Shown here: piece by piece, positions 52,507-59,626 of the stretch | Layout: each line of letters begins with the position of its first letter | Position numbering within the stretch: the stretch's first letter is position 1 | Origin: Arthrobacter woluwensis | Lineage (GTDB): Bacteria; Actinomycetota; Actinomycetes; Actinomycetales; Micrococcaceae | Assembly (NCBI RefSeq): GCF_900105345.1 | Contig: NZ_FNSN01000004.1 | Span: 248,001-312,000 of the forward strand | Length of the DNA: 64,000 nucleotides | Direction: 5' to 3' | Translations under genes and position numbers: made by a program | The notes under the pieces: model-generated | Told to the model about the DNA's origin: nothing | Databases searched by the model: none | What the model saw: the letters and a program-made list of their open reading frames with translations, nothing else

Positions 52507-52964
52507 CCCAGGATGAGGCCAGATTCTGGTCGAAAGTCGACAAGAGCGAAAGCTGCTGGGTCTGGAATGCATTCAGAAACGAGCACGGATACGGACAATT
52601 CCGTTTCAACGGAGGTATGAAACTCGCCCATCGAGTTGCCTACGAACTTTTTTACGGCCCCATCTCATCAGGCCTCGCGATCGACCATGTATGCCATAAC
52701 CCATCATGCGTGCGCCCAGACCACCTTCGGGAAGTGACCAACAAACAGAACGGGGAAAACAGGGCAGGCGCACAGGCCAACTCTCGAACGGGGGTTCGGG
52801 GGGTGAGCCCAAAAGGAAATCGATTTGTAGCCCAGGTGAAGCACCGGGGCAAGGTCTACTACTGCGGCGCATTCATCGACATAGCCTCCGCCGCACGTGC
52901 CGCAACCGAGATGCGGAACCAACTCTTTACTCACAACGGAACCGACAGGAGGAAAGGCGAATGA
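52503..52964 (+). CDS. HNH endonuclease with AP2-like domain (copy 2)
   Basis: 153 aa, same length and layout as the gene at 50243: CWVWNAFRNEHGYGQF, LAHRVAYELFYGPISSGLAIDHVCHNPSCVRPDHLREVT, then TGVRGVSPKGNRFVAQVKHRGKVYYCGAF. Lower GC in parts (AT-rich third positions) than its neighbours, which fits separate mobility. ATGA overlap upstream. Confidence 0.9.
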   Translation: MTQDEARFWSKVDKSESCWVWNAFRNEHGYGQFRFNGGMKLAHRVAYELFYGPISSGLAIDHVCHNPSCVRPDHLREVTNKQNGENRAGAQANSRTGVRGVSPKGNRFVAQVKHRGKVYYCGAFIDIASAARAATEMRNQLFTHNGTDRRKGE

Positions 52965-53167
52965 GCAAGGACCCCAGGCCGGTTGGGCTGCGGCTCAACC
53001 GTGACCGTGTCGTCAAGAAGAGCGGCTACTGGTTCGTGCTGGCAGCAGATCTTCAGCGCATCTTCTGGAACAAGGAGTTCAACTACCCAGAATCTGTCCA
53101 CCTGGCTCACACGCATCGGGAAGCCATCCACGCCCTGGATGTTGCTCGTGGGCGGGTGAAGCCATGA
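52961..53167 (+). CDS. hypothetical phage protein, 68 aa
   Basis: ATG 52961 with AGGAGGAAAGG upstream. Basic; LRLNRDRVVKKSGYWFVLAADLQRIFWNKEFNYP. Stop overlaps the next ATG. No function. Confidence 0.62.
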   Translation: MSKDPRPVGLRLNRDRVVKKSGYWFVLAADLQRIFWNKEFNYPESVHLAHTHREAIHALDVARGRVKP

Positions 53168-53361
53168 CCCGGAAGTACGCGGGCTACGACCACACCATCA
53201 ACCCGTCACCCGTCAAGGGCGTCGCGGTCGGTTACCAGGACCGCACCATCATCACCGCCGACAACACCGACGACGAGAAGACCGCTGCGGCCGCGATCTG
53301 CATCGCACACAGCGCAGACGACGTTCTCGCCATGCTCGGACTCGACAAGGACACCCCATGA
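53164..53361 (+). CDS. hypothetical phage protein, 65 aa
   Basis: ATGA overlaps with both neighbours. TINPSPVKGVAVGYQDRTIITADNTDDEKTAAAAICIAHSADDVLAML; small alpha/beta. Coupled to the YqaJ nuclease, so possibly part of the recombination block. Confidence 0.62.
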   Translation: MTRKYAGYDHTINPSPVKGVAVGYQDRTIITADNTDDEKTAAAAICIAHSADDVLAMLGLDKDTP

Positions 53362-54059
53362 CCCTCACCATCTACAACAACCTCGAGCAAGGCGCGGACG
53401 AGTGGCTCCAAGCACGCTGCGGCATCCTCACCGCCTCAGTCATCGGCCAACTCATCACACCCAGCCTCGGGATCGCGGACAACGAAACGTCCCGCCGGCT
53501 CATCCGCAAACTCGCCGCCGAACGCATCACCGGGCACCCCATCACCACGTACCCGACCAAGGCAATGCAGCGCGGCACCCTCCTCGAACCTTGGGCGCGC
53601 GACGCATACGCCGAGCACGCGGGCGTCACCGTCGATGAGGTCGGGTTCATGCGCATAGACACCGAGGGCGGGAGTCTCGGATATAGCCCGGACGGTCTCG
53701 TGGGCGATGACGGGCTCATCGAAATCAAATGCCCGGGCCCAGACACCCACTTCCAAACTGTCGTGGACAACAAAGTTCCAGACGAACACTGGGGTCAGCT
53801 ACAGGCCGGGCTCCTGGTTTCAGGACGGACATGGATTGACTTTGTCAGTTTCTGCCCTGGGGCCAATACGTTCGTACGCCGGGTAGAACCCTCACCCGCA
53901 TGGCGGGCAACGCTAATCACGGCGTTCGTTGCTGCCGAGGAACGAATCACTGACGCCCTCAACTACTACCAGGCGAACGTCAAACGATACTCGCTCCCCG
54001 CTGCCAAATGGTTCGACCCGTTCGAAGAAGACCAGATCACCCTTGAAAGGAGCATCTAG
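53358..54059 (+). CDS. YqaJ-type phage recombination exonuclease
   Basis: 233 aa, lambda-exonuclease-like restriction-fold nuclease. EWLQARCGILTASVIG at the N-terminus, RGTLLEPWARDAYAEHAG with a metal-binding Glu, GYSPDGLVGDDGLIEIKCPGPDTHF with the Asp and E-x-K active site, and WGQLQAGLLVSG with the conserved Gln. It resects double-stranded ends for phage recombination with the neighbouring proteins. Confidence 0.9.
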   Translation: MTLTIYNNLEQGADEWLQARCGILTASVIGQLITPSLGIADNETSRRLIRKLAAERITGHPITTYPTKAMQRGTLLEPWARDAYAEHAGVTVDEVGFMRIDTEGGSLGYSPDGLVGDDGLIEIKCPGPDTHFQTVVDNKVPDEHWGQLQAGLLVSGRTWIDFVSFCPGANTFVRRVEPSPAWRATLITAFVAAEERITDALNYYQANVKRYSLPAAKWFDPFEEDQITLERSI

Positions 54060-54587
54060 GTGGACATCACCGCTTCCCTCGCCCCGAAATCCGACCAGCT
54101 CGACGCCGTTGAACTCGTTGCACCCCGTACCTTCACCATTGAGAAGGTCACCCCCAACAACGCCGAACAGCCCTGGAACTTCCACCTGGCAGGCTTCCCC
54201 CGCCCCTGGCGACCCGCCAAGTCGATGCTGCTGGTCATCGCCAACGCATGGGGCACCGACGCCACACAATACGCCGGACGATCCGTCACCCTCTTCTGCG
54301 ACCCCACCGTCATGTTCGGCAACCAAGCCGTTGGCGGAGTGCGCATCAGCCACATGTCCCACATCAACGGGCCGCTGAAGACCGCACTCCTCGTCAAGCG
54401 CGGCAAGTCCGAGATCTACACCGTCCAGCCCCTCGCCGACGCACCACCACCCCGGAACTGGCAGGCCGAAGCCGACAAGATCGCCGGCAACGAACCCAAG
54501 CTCAAAGCCCTCTGGACCGAAGCGCAGAAGAACGGTGCCAGCCTCGACGAGCTGAACTACATCAAGGAGGCCGCAACCAATGGCTGA
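54060..54587 (+). CDS. recombination-block protein, 175 aa (annealase-like candidate)
   Basis: GTG at 54060 directly after the exonuclease stop. TFTIEKVTPNNAEQPWNFHLAGFPRPWRPAKSMLLVIANAWGTDATQYAGRSVTLFCDPTVMFGNQAVGGVRISHMSHI is a distinctive block I have seen in actinophages between YqaJ nucleases and SSB; no function is established to my knowledge. Position is where a single-strand annealing protein would be expected. Confidence 0.7.
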   Translation: MDITASLAPKSDQLDAVELVAPRTFTIEKVTPNNAEQPWNFHLAGFPRPWRPAKSMLLVIANAWGTDATQYAGRSVTLFCDPTVMFGNQAVGGVRISHMSHINGPLKTALLVKRGKSEIYTVQPLADAPPPRNWQAEADKIAGNEPKLKALWTEAQKNGASLDELNYIKEAATNG

Positions 54588-55041
54588 GATTACCTTCATT
54601 GGCAACATCGGCAAGGACTCAAATATCCAGTTCGACAAGAATGGATCGCCTCGCCTGTCGTTCAGCGTCTGCGACACGAAATCCAAGCGTCTGCAAGACG
54701 GCAGCTGGGAAAAGCTGAGGGAGCAGTGGTTCAACTGCACCATCTGGGGCACTGATGCAGAGTACTTCGCGGACCGGCTACTCAGCGGCGACAAGGTCAA
54801 AGTTCACGGCGAGTTTTACACCCGCGACTACGACAGAGGCAACGGACCCGAAAAGTCCATGGATGTGACTGTCACCGGCGTCTCGATCATCAAAAAGAAC
54901 GAGAAGAACCAGCAGCGCCAACACGGCGGCAACCAGCCTTTCGACGCTGTCCAGCACAACAGGCAGTCGACACCAACGCAACCCGCGTGGGAGCAGCCAC
55001 CAACCGAACCCCAAGGCTGGGACGCCGCACCTCCCTTCTGA
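54580..55041 (+). CDS. ssb: phage single-stranded DNA-binding protein
   Basis: 153 aa. OB fold ITFIGNIGKDSNIQFDKNGSPRLSFSVCDTKSKRLQDGSWEKLREQWFNCTIWG.. then VKVHGEFYTRDYDRGNGPEKSMDVTVTGVSI. The C-terminus is a Gln/Pro-rich linker ending WDAAPPF, a variant of the DDDIPF interaction tip. Overlaps the upstream gene by 8 bp. Terminator module begins at its stop. Confidence 0.92.
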   Translation: MAEITFIGNIGKDSNIQFDKNGSPRLSFSVCDTKSKRLQDGSWEKLREQWFNCTIWGTDAEYFADRLLSGDKVKVHGEFYTRDYDRGNGPEKSMDVTVTGVSIIKKNEKNQQRQHGGNQPFDAVQHNRQSTPTQPAWEQPPTEPQGWDAAPPF

Positions 55042-55112
55042 GCCAGTCACACACAGACTGGCTTTTTTCATGCCCAAAAGCGGGTGCTGTAGCTCACCGG
55101 CACAGCACCCGC
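55041..55112 (+). terminator. hairpin-T6-CATGCC module, copy 2, plus a second hairpin
   Basis: AGCCAGTC (55041-55048) pairs with GACTGGCT (55056-55063), then T6 and CATGCCC. A second perfect 11-bp hairpin (arms 55080-55090 and 55102-55112) follows before the redoxin gene. Confidence 0.88.
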
Positions 55113-55133
55113 CCAAACTCACAGGACTCACAC

Positions 55134-55427
55134 ATGACTCACGATCCTCGAACAATTCAAGACCGCGACGGTGTCGCCGTGGTGATCTATGAGAAGCCCG
55201 AGTGCTCGCAGTGCACCCTGTCCAAAAAGCGCCTCGACGAAGCTGGCGTCGTATACGGACGAGTTGACATCACGGAAGATCCCTATGCATTCCTTTTCGT
55301 CAAGAACCTCGGCTACATGGCGGCCCCCGTCCTCTACGTATCCACCCCTGAGGAAGACCTGCACTGGTATGGGTTCCGTCCCGACCTTATCGCGAAGCAC
55401 ATCACCGGTCGCGAGGACGCCGCATGA
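55134..55427 (+). CDS. NrdH/glutaredoxin-like redoxin
   Basis: 97 aa. VVIYEKPECSQCTLSKKRLDEAG has the CxxC redox site, followed by MAAPVLYV with the cis-Pro loop and GFRPDLIAKHI. NrdH-type redoxins give electrons to class I ribonucleotide reductase; a phage copy would support nucleotide supply during replication. ATG 55134. Confidence 0.85.
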   Translation: MTHDPRTIQDRDGVAVVIYEKPECSQCTLSKKRLDEAGVVYGRVDITEDPYAFLFVKNLGYMAAPVLYVSTPEEDLHWYGFRPDLIAKHITGREDAA

Positions 55428-55651
55428 CGGATCGCTGCTGCCACCTCTGCCGCTCCCACACCGGCGTCTGCCTCACCCGCTTCCAATGCGACCACCACAA
55501 AGAGTACGAGGCGCAAGAAGACCTCGACCACCGCGCAACCCGCGACCACCCAGACCCAGTCGGTGACCTCGCAGCAGCCAACGTCGACCGCGAAAGGAGG
55601 AACCATGTACCAGTACCGCGGAAACAAACCCCCCGCAACCCCCGCACATGA
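55424..55651 (+). CDS. Cys/His-rich phage protein, 75 aa
   Basis: MTDRCCHLCRSHTGVCLTRFQCDHHKEYE carries five Cys and several His in its first 30 residues, a probable zinc-binding module. Coupled by ATGA overlap to the redoxin gene. The 3' 47 bases overlap the next gene out of frame, so the true end may be earlier in function. Confidence 0.58.
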   Translation: MTDRCCHLCRSHTGVCLTRFQCDHHKEYEAQEDLDHRATRDHPDPVGDLAAANVDRERRNHVPVPRKQTPRNPRT

Positions 55652-56012
55652 CGGCATGGACCCCCGCGCCCGACTCGCCCAGGCCGTTCAAACCATCCAT
55701 CGGCTCAAACGCGCACCCGCGATCCGTCGGTGGGAGAACGTCATGCGCACGCCCTCGCCGCCGCCCACCGTACCGAACAGCCGCGGCAAGCATCGCCTCA
55801 ACCCCGCCTTCACCGAGTGGATGATGGGCCAACCCGCCGGCTGGATCACCGCCGTGGACATCAGCGCCAACGACCAGATCAAAGCCTGCGGCAACGGCGT
55901 CGTCACCCAACAAGCACTCGAAGCCCTCCACCGCATGGCAGCACGACAAGAACAGGAAGGAGGAGCGGATGTCAGCCCCAGACAAGCGGCTGTGGGCGAA
56001 GGTCTCCGTTGA
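55605..56012 (+). CDS. orphan C-terminal region of a phage DNA methylase-like protein
   Basis: 135 aa, ATG 55605 with GAAAGGAGGAACC, a strong ribosome site. The block SRGKHRLNPAFTEWMMGQPAGWITAVDISANDQIKACGNGVVTQQALEALHRMA resembles the C-terminus of phage C5-type DNA methylases (LNP-F-EWMMG-P-GW...LGNGVVPQQA), from memory. None of the upstream catalytic domain is present. Perhaps a regulator or remnant; role unknown. Confidence 0.62.
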   Translation: MYQYRGNKPPATPAHDGMDPRARLAQAVQTIHRLKRAPAIRRWENVMRTPSPPPTVPNSRGKHRLNPAFTEWMMGQPAGWITAVDISANDQIKACGNGVVTQQALEALHRMAARQEQEGGADVSPRQAAVGEGLR

Positions 56013-56400
56013 CTACTTCGACAACCCGAAGATCGAGTTCCTGACCGACTCGGCACAGCTCCTCCACCTCCAGTTGATCCTGAAAGCGAAGGCGCAGGGG
56101 CGTGGCGGGATGCTCGCTGAGCGGGCATGCAAAGTGCGTGGCGCGGCCCCGTTCAAGGAGCTGGTTGACGCTGGCCTCCTCGACAGGAAGGGCCCTCAGA
56201 AGTGGGCAATCCACGACTACGAGAAGCACCAAACGGAGCCCGAAAACCTCACCGAAAATAGGGCCTCCGCAGGGGCTCGCGGGAACCACGTCAGACACCA
56301 CGAGAACAAACGCGTCTTCGACGGGGCCTGCACCCACTGCAAAACCGCCGCTGACAAGGGCGAACAGTGGGTCACGCACCCCGAAACGGTACCGAAGTAG
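55969..56400 (+). CDS. phage replication-initiator-like protein
   Basis: 143 aa, ATG 55969 with GAAGGAGGAGCG upstream. APDKRLWAKVSVDYFDNPKIEFL...LLHLQLILKAKAQGRGGMLAERACKVRG.. FKELVDAGLLDRKGPQKWAIHDYEKHQ resembles the winged-helix N-terminal half of phage replisome organisers. CTHCKTAADKG is a short Cys pair. It ends just before iteron-like repeats; a longer version by frameshift through the repeats cannot be excluded. Confidence 0.68.
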   Translation: MSAPDKRLWAKVSVDYFDNPKIEFLTDSAQLLHLQLILKAKAQGRGGMLAERACKVRGAAPFKELVDAGLLDRKGPQKWAIHDYEKHQTEPENLTENRASAGARGNHVRHHENKRVFDGACTHCKTAADKGEQWVTHPETVPK

Positions 56401-56402
56401 CC

Positions 56403-56523
56403 TCGCAAACCGTCGCAAAATCCTCGCAAATGCGATCGCACTTGCGATCCGTTTGCGAGCAAAAACCGTCGCAAAACCGTCGCAAACAGCTCGCAGAGTT
56501 AAGAGTACTTACTTACGTAAGTA
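56403..56523. repeat. iteron-like TCGCAAA repeats: candidate phage replication origin
   Basis: Five direct TCGCAAA copies start at 56403, 56413, 56424, 56469 and 56480 and one inverted copy lies at 56452-56458; TCGCAGA at 56491 continues the series. Spacings of 10-11 bp put them on one face of the helix. An AT-richer stretch and a 14-bp palindrome (56510-56523, TACTTACGTAAGTA) follow. The 254-bp gap 56401-56654 has no supported gene. Adjacent genes (initiator-like, SSB, HTH) fit an origin. Confidence 0.6.
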
Positions 56524-56654
56524 GCGAAACTCACCTAAGTCTCCACTCAAGTTCTAAAGAAGAGATCAATCACTTTCAGTCAGATCGTCACCATAGTGAC
56601 GCGCGAGACCGCGACGCCCTGACTGACCGAAACCATCATCCGAAAGGACAAGCC

Positions 56655-56969
56655 ATGACCACGAAGATCCACTCCGACATCGTCGCCCGCATCGATGCGC
56701 TCATTGCAGAACTCGAAGAGCTCCGCTCCGAGCTTGGCAGCAACCAGGTAAAGCGCCACACGACTCAGACTGGCGGGCTTGATGAACTTCTGACCGCCGA
56801 GGAGATAGCGAGTTGGTTGGGGAAGAGCGTGCAGTCGCTCGCGCAGGATCGATACCGAGGCGTCGGGCCGGCGTTCATTCGAGTCGGCACTCGGGCCGTT
56901 CGATACAGGAAGGCCGACGTTGAAGCGTGGCTGACAGAGGTAGTTGGCCGCCAGGCGAACGAGGGCTAA
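56655..56969 (+). CDS. HTH_17/MerR-like phage DNA-binding protein, 104 aa
   Basis: N-terminal coiled coil (IVARIDALIAELEELRSELGS), then LLTAEEIASWLGKSVQSLAQDRYRGVGPAFIRVGTRAVRYRKADVEAWLTEV, a full excisionase-type winged helix. It lies next to the iteron-like repeats and may bind there. ATG 56655 with GAAAGGAC upstream. Confidence 0.78.
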   Translation: MTTKIHSDIVARIDALIAELEELRSELGSNQVKRHTTQTGGLDELLTAEEIASWLGKSVQSLAQDRYRGVGPAFIRVGTRAVRYRKADVEAWLTEVVGRQANEG

Positions 56970-57352
56970 TGATGCCGATCACGCGGCGGCAGGCAGTGAA
57001 CCTCGCCAACCACCTCCACGACCTCCGCCAAGCCTGGACAGTCCCATCACTCATGTCCCTCATGGAAAAGCACCACGACCACCCAGCACCCTTCCCGGAC
57101 ATCGCACACGCACTCTGCACAGCCGCGAGAGACGACAAAACCAACACCCCAGGCCTCGCCTTCCAAGACCCCCGCTTCTGGCCCCGCGCAGCCGCGGACA
57201 AACCCGCAGGCGCCCGATGCCCCATCCACCCCGACGACAGACCGGACCGCAAATGGTGCCCCGGCTGCCGCTCCGAAATCATCACCGGCATGCGACCAGA
57301 AACCCACCACCGCCAACACTACGAACCCCTCGACGGACCAGAGCCCGCCTGA
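56969..57352 (+). CDS. zinc-ribbon-containing phage protein, 127 aa
   Basis: TAATG overlap with the previous gene (ATG 56969; second ATG 56972). N-terminal helical half VNLANHLHDLRQAWTVPSLMSLME and C-terminal RCPIHPDDRPDRKWCPGCRSEI with a C-x2-H...C-x2-C zinc site. The pattern recurs in actinophages next to replication genes; function unknown. Confidence 0.7.
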   Translation: MMPITRRQAVNLANHLHDLRQAWTVPSLMSLMEKHHDHPAPFPDIAHALCTAARDDKTNTPGLAFQDPRFWPRAAADKPAGARCPIHPDDRPDRKWCPGCRSEIITGMRPETHHRQHYEPLDGPEPA

Positions 57353-57391
57353 TTAACCCTCCACCGCCCCTACAACCGCCCCAAACCCTCA

Positions 57392-57418
57392 AGCCGCACC
57401 CAGAACAAGGGCGCGGCT
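57392..57418 (+). terminator. weak copy of the hairpin-T-run module
   Basis: AGCCGC (57392-57397) pairs with GCGGCT (57413-57418), followed by ATTTTCACGCCC, a degenerate version of the T6-CATGCCC tail. Confidence 0.5.
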
Positions 57419-57447
57419 ATTTTCACGCCCCAGAAAGGCACGCAGCC

Positions 57448-57543
57448 ATGAAGCACCCTGACACCGGAATCCTCACCGCAATCGCCGTAGGCCTCGCCAT
57501 CGGCATCCTCATCATCCTCGCCCGCATGTGGGGTGTGCGATGA
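57448..57543 (+). CDS. 31-aa single-helix membrane protein
   Basis: ATG 57448; ILTAIAVGLAIGILIILARMW is a single transmembrane helix. Stop overlaps the next ATG. Function unknown. Confidence 0.6.
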   Translation: MKHPDTGILTAIAVGLAIGILIILARMWGVR

Positions 57544-57698
57544 GCATCATGTCGGCCGCCTCAATCCTGATCTCGCTCGCCACTTTCTTATTCGTCATAT
57601 GGACCTTGCGAACCGCGAAGAAAACTAGCCAGGCGCTCAAAGAGACTCAACGCATCCTTGACGACGAACAGGCCCGCAACAGGGGGAACGTGCGATGA
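57540..57698 (+). CDS. 52-aa single-helix membrane protein
   Basis: ATG 57540 (ATGA overlap). N-terminal helix SAASILISLATFLFVIWTL, then a charged helix TAKKTSQALKETQRILDDEQARN. Stop overlaps the RusA ATG. Function unknown. Confidence 0.6.
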   Translation: MSIMSAASILISLATFLFVIWTLRTAKKTSQALKETQRILDDEQARNRGNVR

Positions 57699-58072
57699 CC
57701 CGCATCCTCATCTTCACCATCGAAGCCCCCTGCGACTGGATCAACAGCAACCACCGACTCCACCCACTCGCCAAAGCCCACCTCACCAAAGCATGGCGCA
57801 CAGCAGCAATGACCGAATGCCAACGAGTCGCACCCGGCCTCCAACTCAAAACCCCAGTCCACATCGAAGCCCGAATCCACAAGACCCGAGGCGGCAGGTG
57901 GGATCCGAATAATCTCGCCCCCACCACCAAAGCCATCGTTGACGGCCTCGTAGACGCCGGGCTCATCCCCGACGACTCCTGGCGCGAACTCGAAGGCCCC
58001 GACCACCGACGAGGACACCCCGGCCCCAACGCCATCACACTCACCATCACCCACCACGGAAAGGACACGTGA
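57695..58072 (+). CDS. RusA-family Holliday junction resolvase
   Basis: 125 aa. IFTIEAPCDWINSNHRLHPLAKAHLTKAWR, then HKTRGGRWDPNNLAPTTKAIVDGLVDAGLIPDDSWREL with the paired Asp residues that bind Mg in RusA. It resolves branched DNA made during phage recombination and before packaging. ATGA overlap upstream. Confidence 0.9.
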   Translation: MTRILIFTIEAPCDWINSNHRLHPLAKAHLTKAWRTAAMTECQRVAPGLQLKTPVHIEARIHKTRGGRWDPNNLAPTTKAIVDGLVDAGLIPDDSWRELEGPDHRRGHPGPNAITLTITHHGKDT

Positions 58073-58073
58073 C

Positions 58074-58325
58074 ATGTCCAAGAAGCTCTACCTCTACGAG
58101 GATGTCGAGATCGTATCCGGCCGGTACCACCCAGGCGGCGGGCTGGTAATCATCACATCAGGGAACCCGCAAGCCGCCTACGTCAGGTACCTGGATCTCG
58201 TCCAGGACACCGCAGAGTACCCCCGGTCTGCGCGGCCAAACCTTCCCGCCCCGACCAGGTCCATTGAAGTGCCCGACGCTGAGCCTGACTGCATTGCAGC
58301 CTTCCCCGATTCGGGGTGCTGCTGA
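58074..58325 (+). CDS. hypothetical phage protein, 83 aa
   Basis: ATG 58074, two bases after the RusA stop. KLYLYEDVEIVSGRYHPGGGLVIITSGNPQAAYVRYLD is beta-type; the end carries GCC. No function. Confidence 0.6.
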   Translation: MSKKLYLYEDVEIVSGRYHPGGGLVIITSGNPQAAYVRYLDLVQDTAEYPRSARPNLPAPTRSIEVPDAEPDCIAAFPDSGCC

Positions 58326-58326
58326 C

Positions 58327-58569
58327 ATGGCGATCAGCCCAGAGCACATCCGCACCGCCTGGCGAGACTGCGGCGGCAAACCCGAAGACTTCGACCACTG
58401 GCTCACCCACCAACGCTCCGAATGGTTCGGCAAAGGCCTCGACGCCTGCGCCGAACACGGCCACGGCATCCGAAAACCACCAAAGTACGCAATCGGCTGG
58501 CGATTCTGGTCGCTCATGAGCCTATCTGCGCTCTCATGCGTCCTGTTCATCATCGACCTGACCAACTGA
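58327..58569 (+). CDS. hypothetical phage protein with C-terminal membrane helix, 80 aa
   Basis: ATG 58327. Soluble N-terminal ~50 residues (EHIRTAWRDCGGKPEDFDHWLTHQRSEW) and one C-terminal helix FWSLMSLSALSCVLFIIDL. Function unknown. Confidence 0.6.
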   Translation: MAISPEHIRTAWRDCGGKPEDFDHWLTHQRSEWFGKGLDACAEHGHGIRKPPKYAIGWRFWSLMSLSALSCVLFIIDLTN

Positions 58570-58579
58570 AAGGACCCCC

Positions 58580-59164
58580 GTGACCCTCGCCCAGAACATC
58601 CACCAGCTCATCAACGAACACGTCGTCAGCGACGGATACGGCGGCTACACCACCAACAGGCCCCTACTCGAACAGCTCAAGGAGGCTTGCAGCAGCGACC
58701 TCGGCACCAGCGGCAACGGACGCGGCACTGCAGGCCGGATACCCATCAACGCCGCCGCAGTAGACCTCGACATCGAGATCCGCAAAGACCTCGTCATCCA
58801 CCAAGAAGAACGAACCGGCGAACGCTGCTCAACGCCGACACCCGAAGTGCTCAAAATCTGGGCAGACCTCGACGACCCCGAATGGGAAGCCTTCCTCGAA
58901 AACATCACCGCCGACTGGGTCACCAGCATCAACGCGCTCTTCACCCAACGCAAACCACCCATGCGCCCGTCAATCCCCTGCCCCTCATGCGGCCAACGCT
59001 TCCACGGCGAAGAACGCGACCAATGCCTCTGGGTCGATGTCTGGGACCACGACAACGACACCATGGCCAAACCCGGAGAATGGACCGCAGGGTGCGACGG
59101 ATGCGGGGCAACATGGGACGGCGACAACCTCAAATGGTTCGTAGCCGCAACACGCCTCACATGA
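58580..59164 (+). CDS. phage protein with C-terminal zinc ribbon, 194 aa
   Basis: GTG 58580, GAAAGGACC upstream. C-terminal CPSCGQRFHGEERDQCLW..CDGCGATWDGDNLKW is a two-knuckle zinc ribbon (CPSCG and CDGCG). The N-terminal part is helical with no known motif. May bind nucleic acid. Confidence 0.7.
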   Translation: MTLAQNIHQLINEHVVSDGYGGYTTNRPLLEQLKEACSSDLGTSGNGRGTAGRIPINAAAVDLDIEIRKDLVIHQEERTGERCSTPTPEVLKIWADLDDPEWEAFLENITADWVTSINALFTQRKPPMRPSIPCPSCGQRFHGEERDQCLWVDVWDHDNDTMAKPGEWTAGCDGCGATWDGDNLKWFVAATRLT

Positions 59165-59168
59165 CCTT

Positions 59169-59200
59169 GAACCACTAACACGCCCGTGTTAAAGTGGTTC
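59169..59200 (+). other. stable hairpin after the zinc-ribbon gene
   Basis: GAACCACT (59169-59176) pairs with AGTGGTTC (59193-59200); an inner AACAC/GTGTT pair continues the stem. It follows the stop by 5 bp and precedes the terminator at 59226. Confidence 0.65.
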
Positions 59201-59225
59201 ATGTTGAGGGCAGAACTCTCAAAAC

Positions 59226-59254
59226 AGCCGGATCGCACAGCAACCGGCTTTTTT
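59226..59254 (+). terminator. hairpin-T6-CATGCC module, copy 3
   Basis: AGCCGG (59226-59231) pairs with CCGGCT (59244-59249), then T6 and CATGCC. Ends the early/middle transcript ahead of the tRNA region. Confidence 0.85.
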
Positions 59255-59552
59255 CATGCCCTCCTTCCGGATGGTGACGGGAGCCCGCCCAGCAATGGGC
59301 GGGTACACACCAAGGGCAGGATCGTAGCGAACAGGACCACACGCCCCCTGTAGGGTCCTCAGCCTGGTGCAACACCAGGCCTGTCCACTGGGTTGATCAC
59401 CCACGCGCCATCAGCGAAAGATGGCACCCGACGCAGCGAGAGCGATCCACAATCGACCTGCGCCATAACTGCCAGCCTTCCCCCGGGAATGGCTGGCCCG
59501 CGTTGCCCCATCACGGGGAGATGCACCGCCTCAGCCCACGGGCTGAGTGCAC
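59255..59552. other. 298-bp non-coding region with hairpins before the tRNA
   Basis: No gene supported. Visible inverted repeats: CCCGCCC/GGGCGGG near 59288-59308, GCCAGCC/GGCTGGC near 59470-59496 and CTCAGCC/GGCTGAG near 59530-59546. Probably leader sequence and RNA structure of the tRNA transcript. Confidence 0.5.
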
Positions 59553-59624
59553 GCGATAGTAGCTCAGTTGGTAGAGCGCCGTCCTTCCAAGTCGGGAGCC
59601 TGGGTTCAACTCCCAGCTATCGCT
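59553..59624 (+). tRNA. tRNA-Gly (anticodon TCC), prophage encoded
   Basis: 72 nt cloverleaf: acceptor GCGATAG/CTATCGC, D arm GCTC-AGTTGGTA-GAGC, anticodon arm CCGTC-CTTCCAA-GTCGG with one T-T mismatch, T arm CTGGG-TTCAACT-CCCAG. CCA is not encoded. Glycine GGA codons would be read. Phage tRNAs often supplement host codon supply. Confidence 0.93.
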
Positions 59625-59626
59625 CT

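Noticed and set aside
56367-56969. 200-aa ORF across the iteron-like repeats
   Set aside because: Its first half is only the translated TCGCAAA repeats and lacks a ribosome site; ATG 56655 has one. A frameshifted extension of the upstream initiator remains possible and is noted there.
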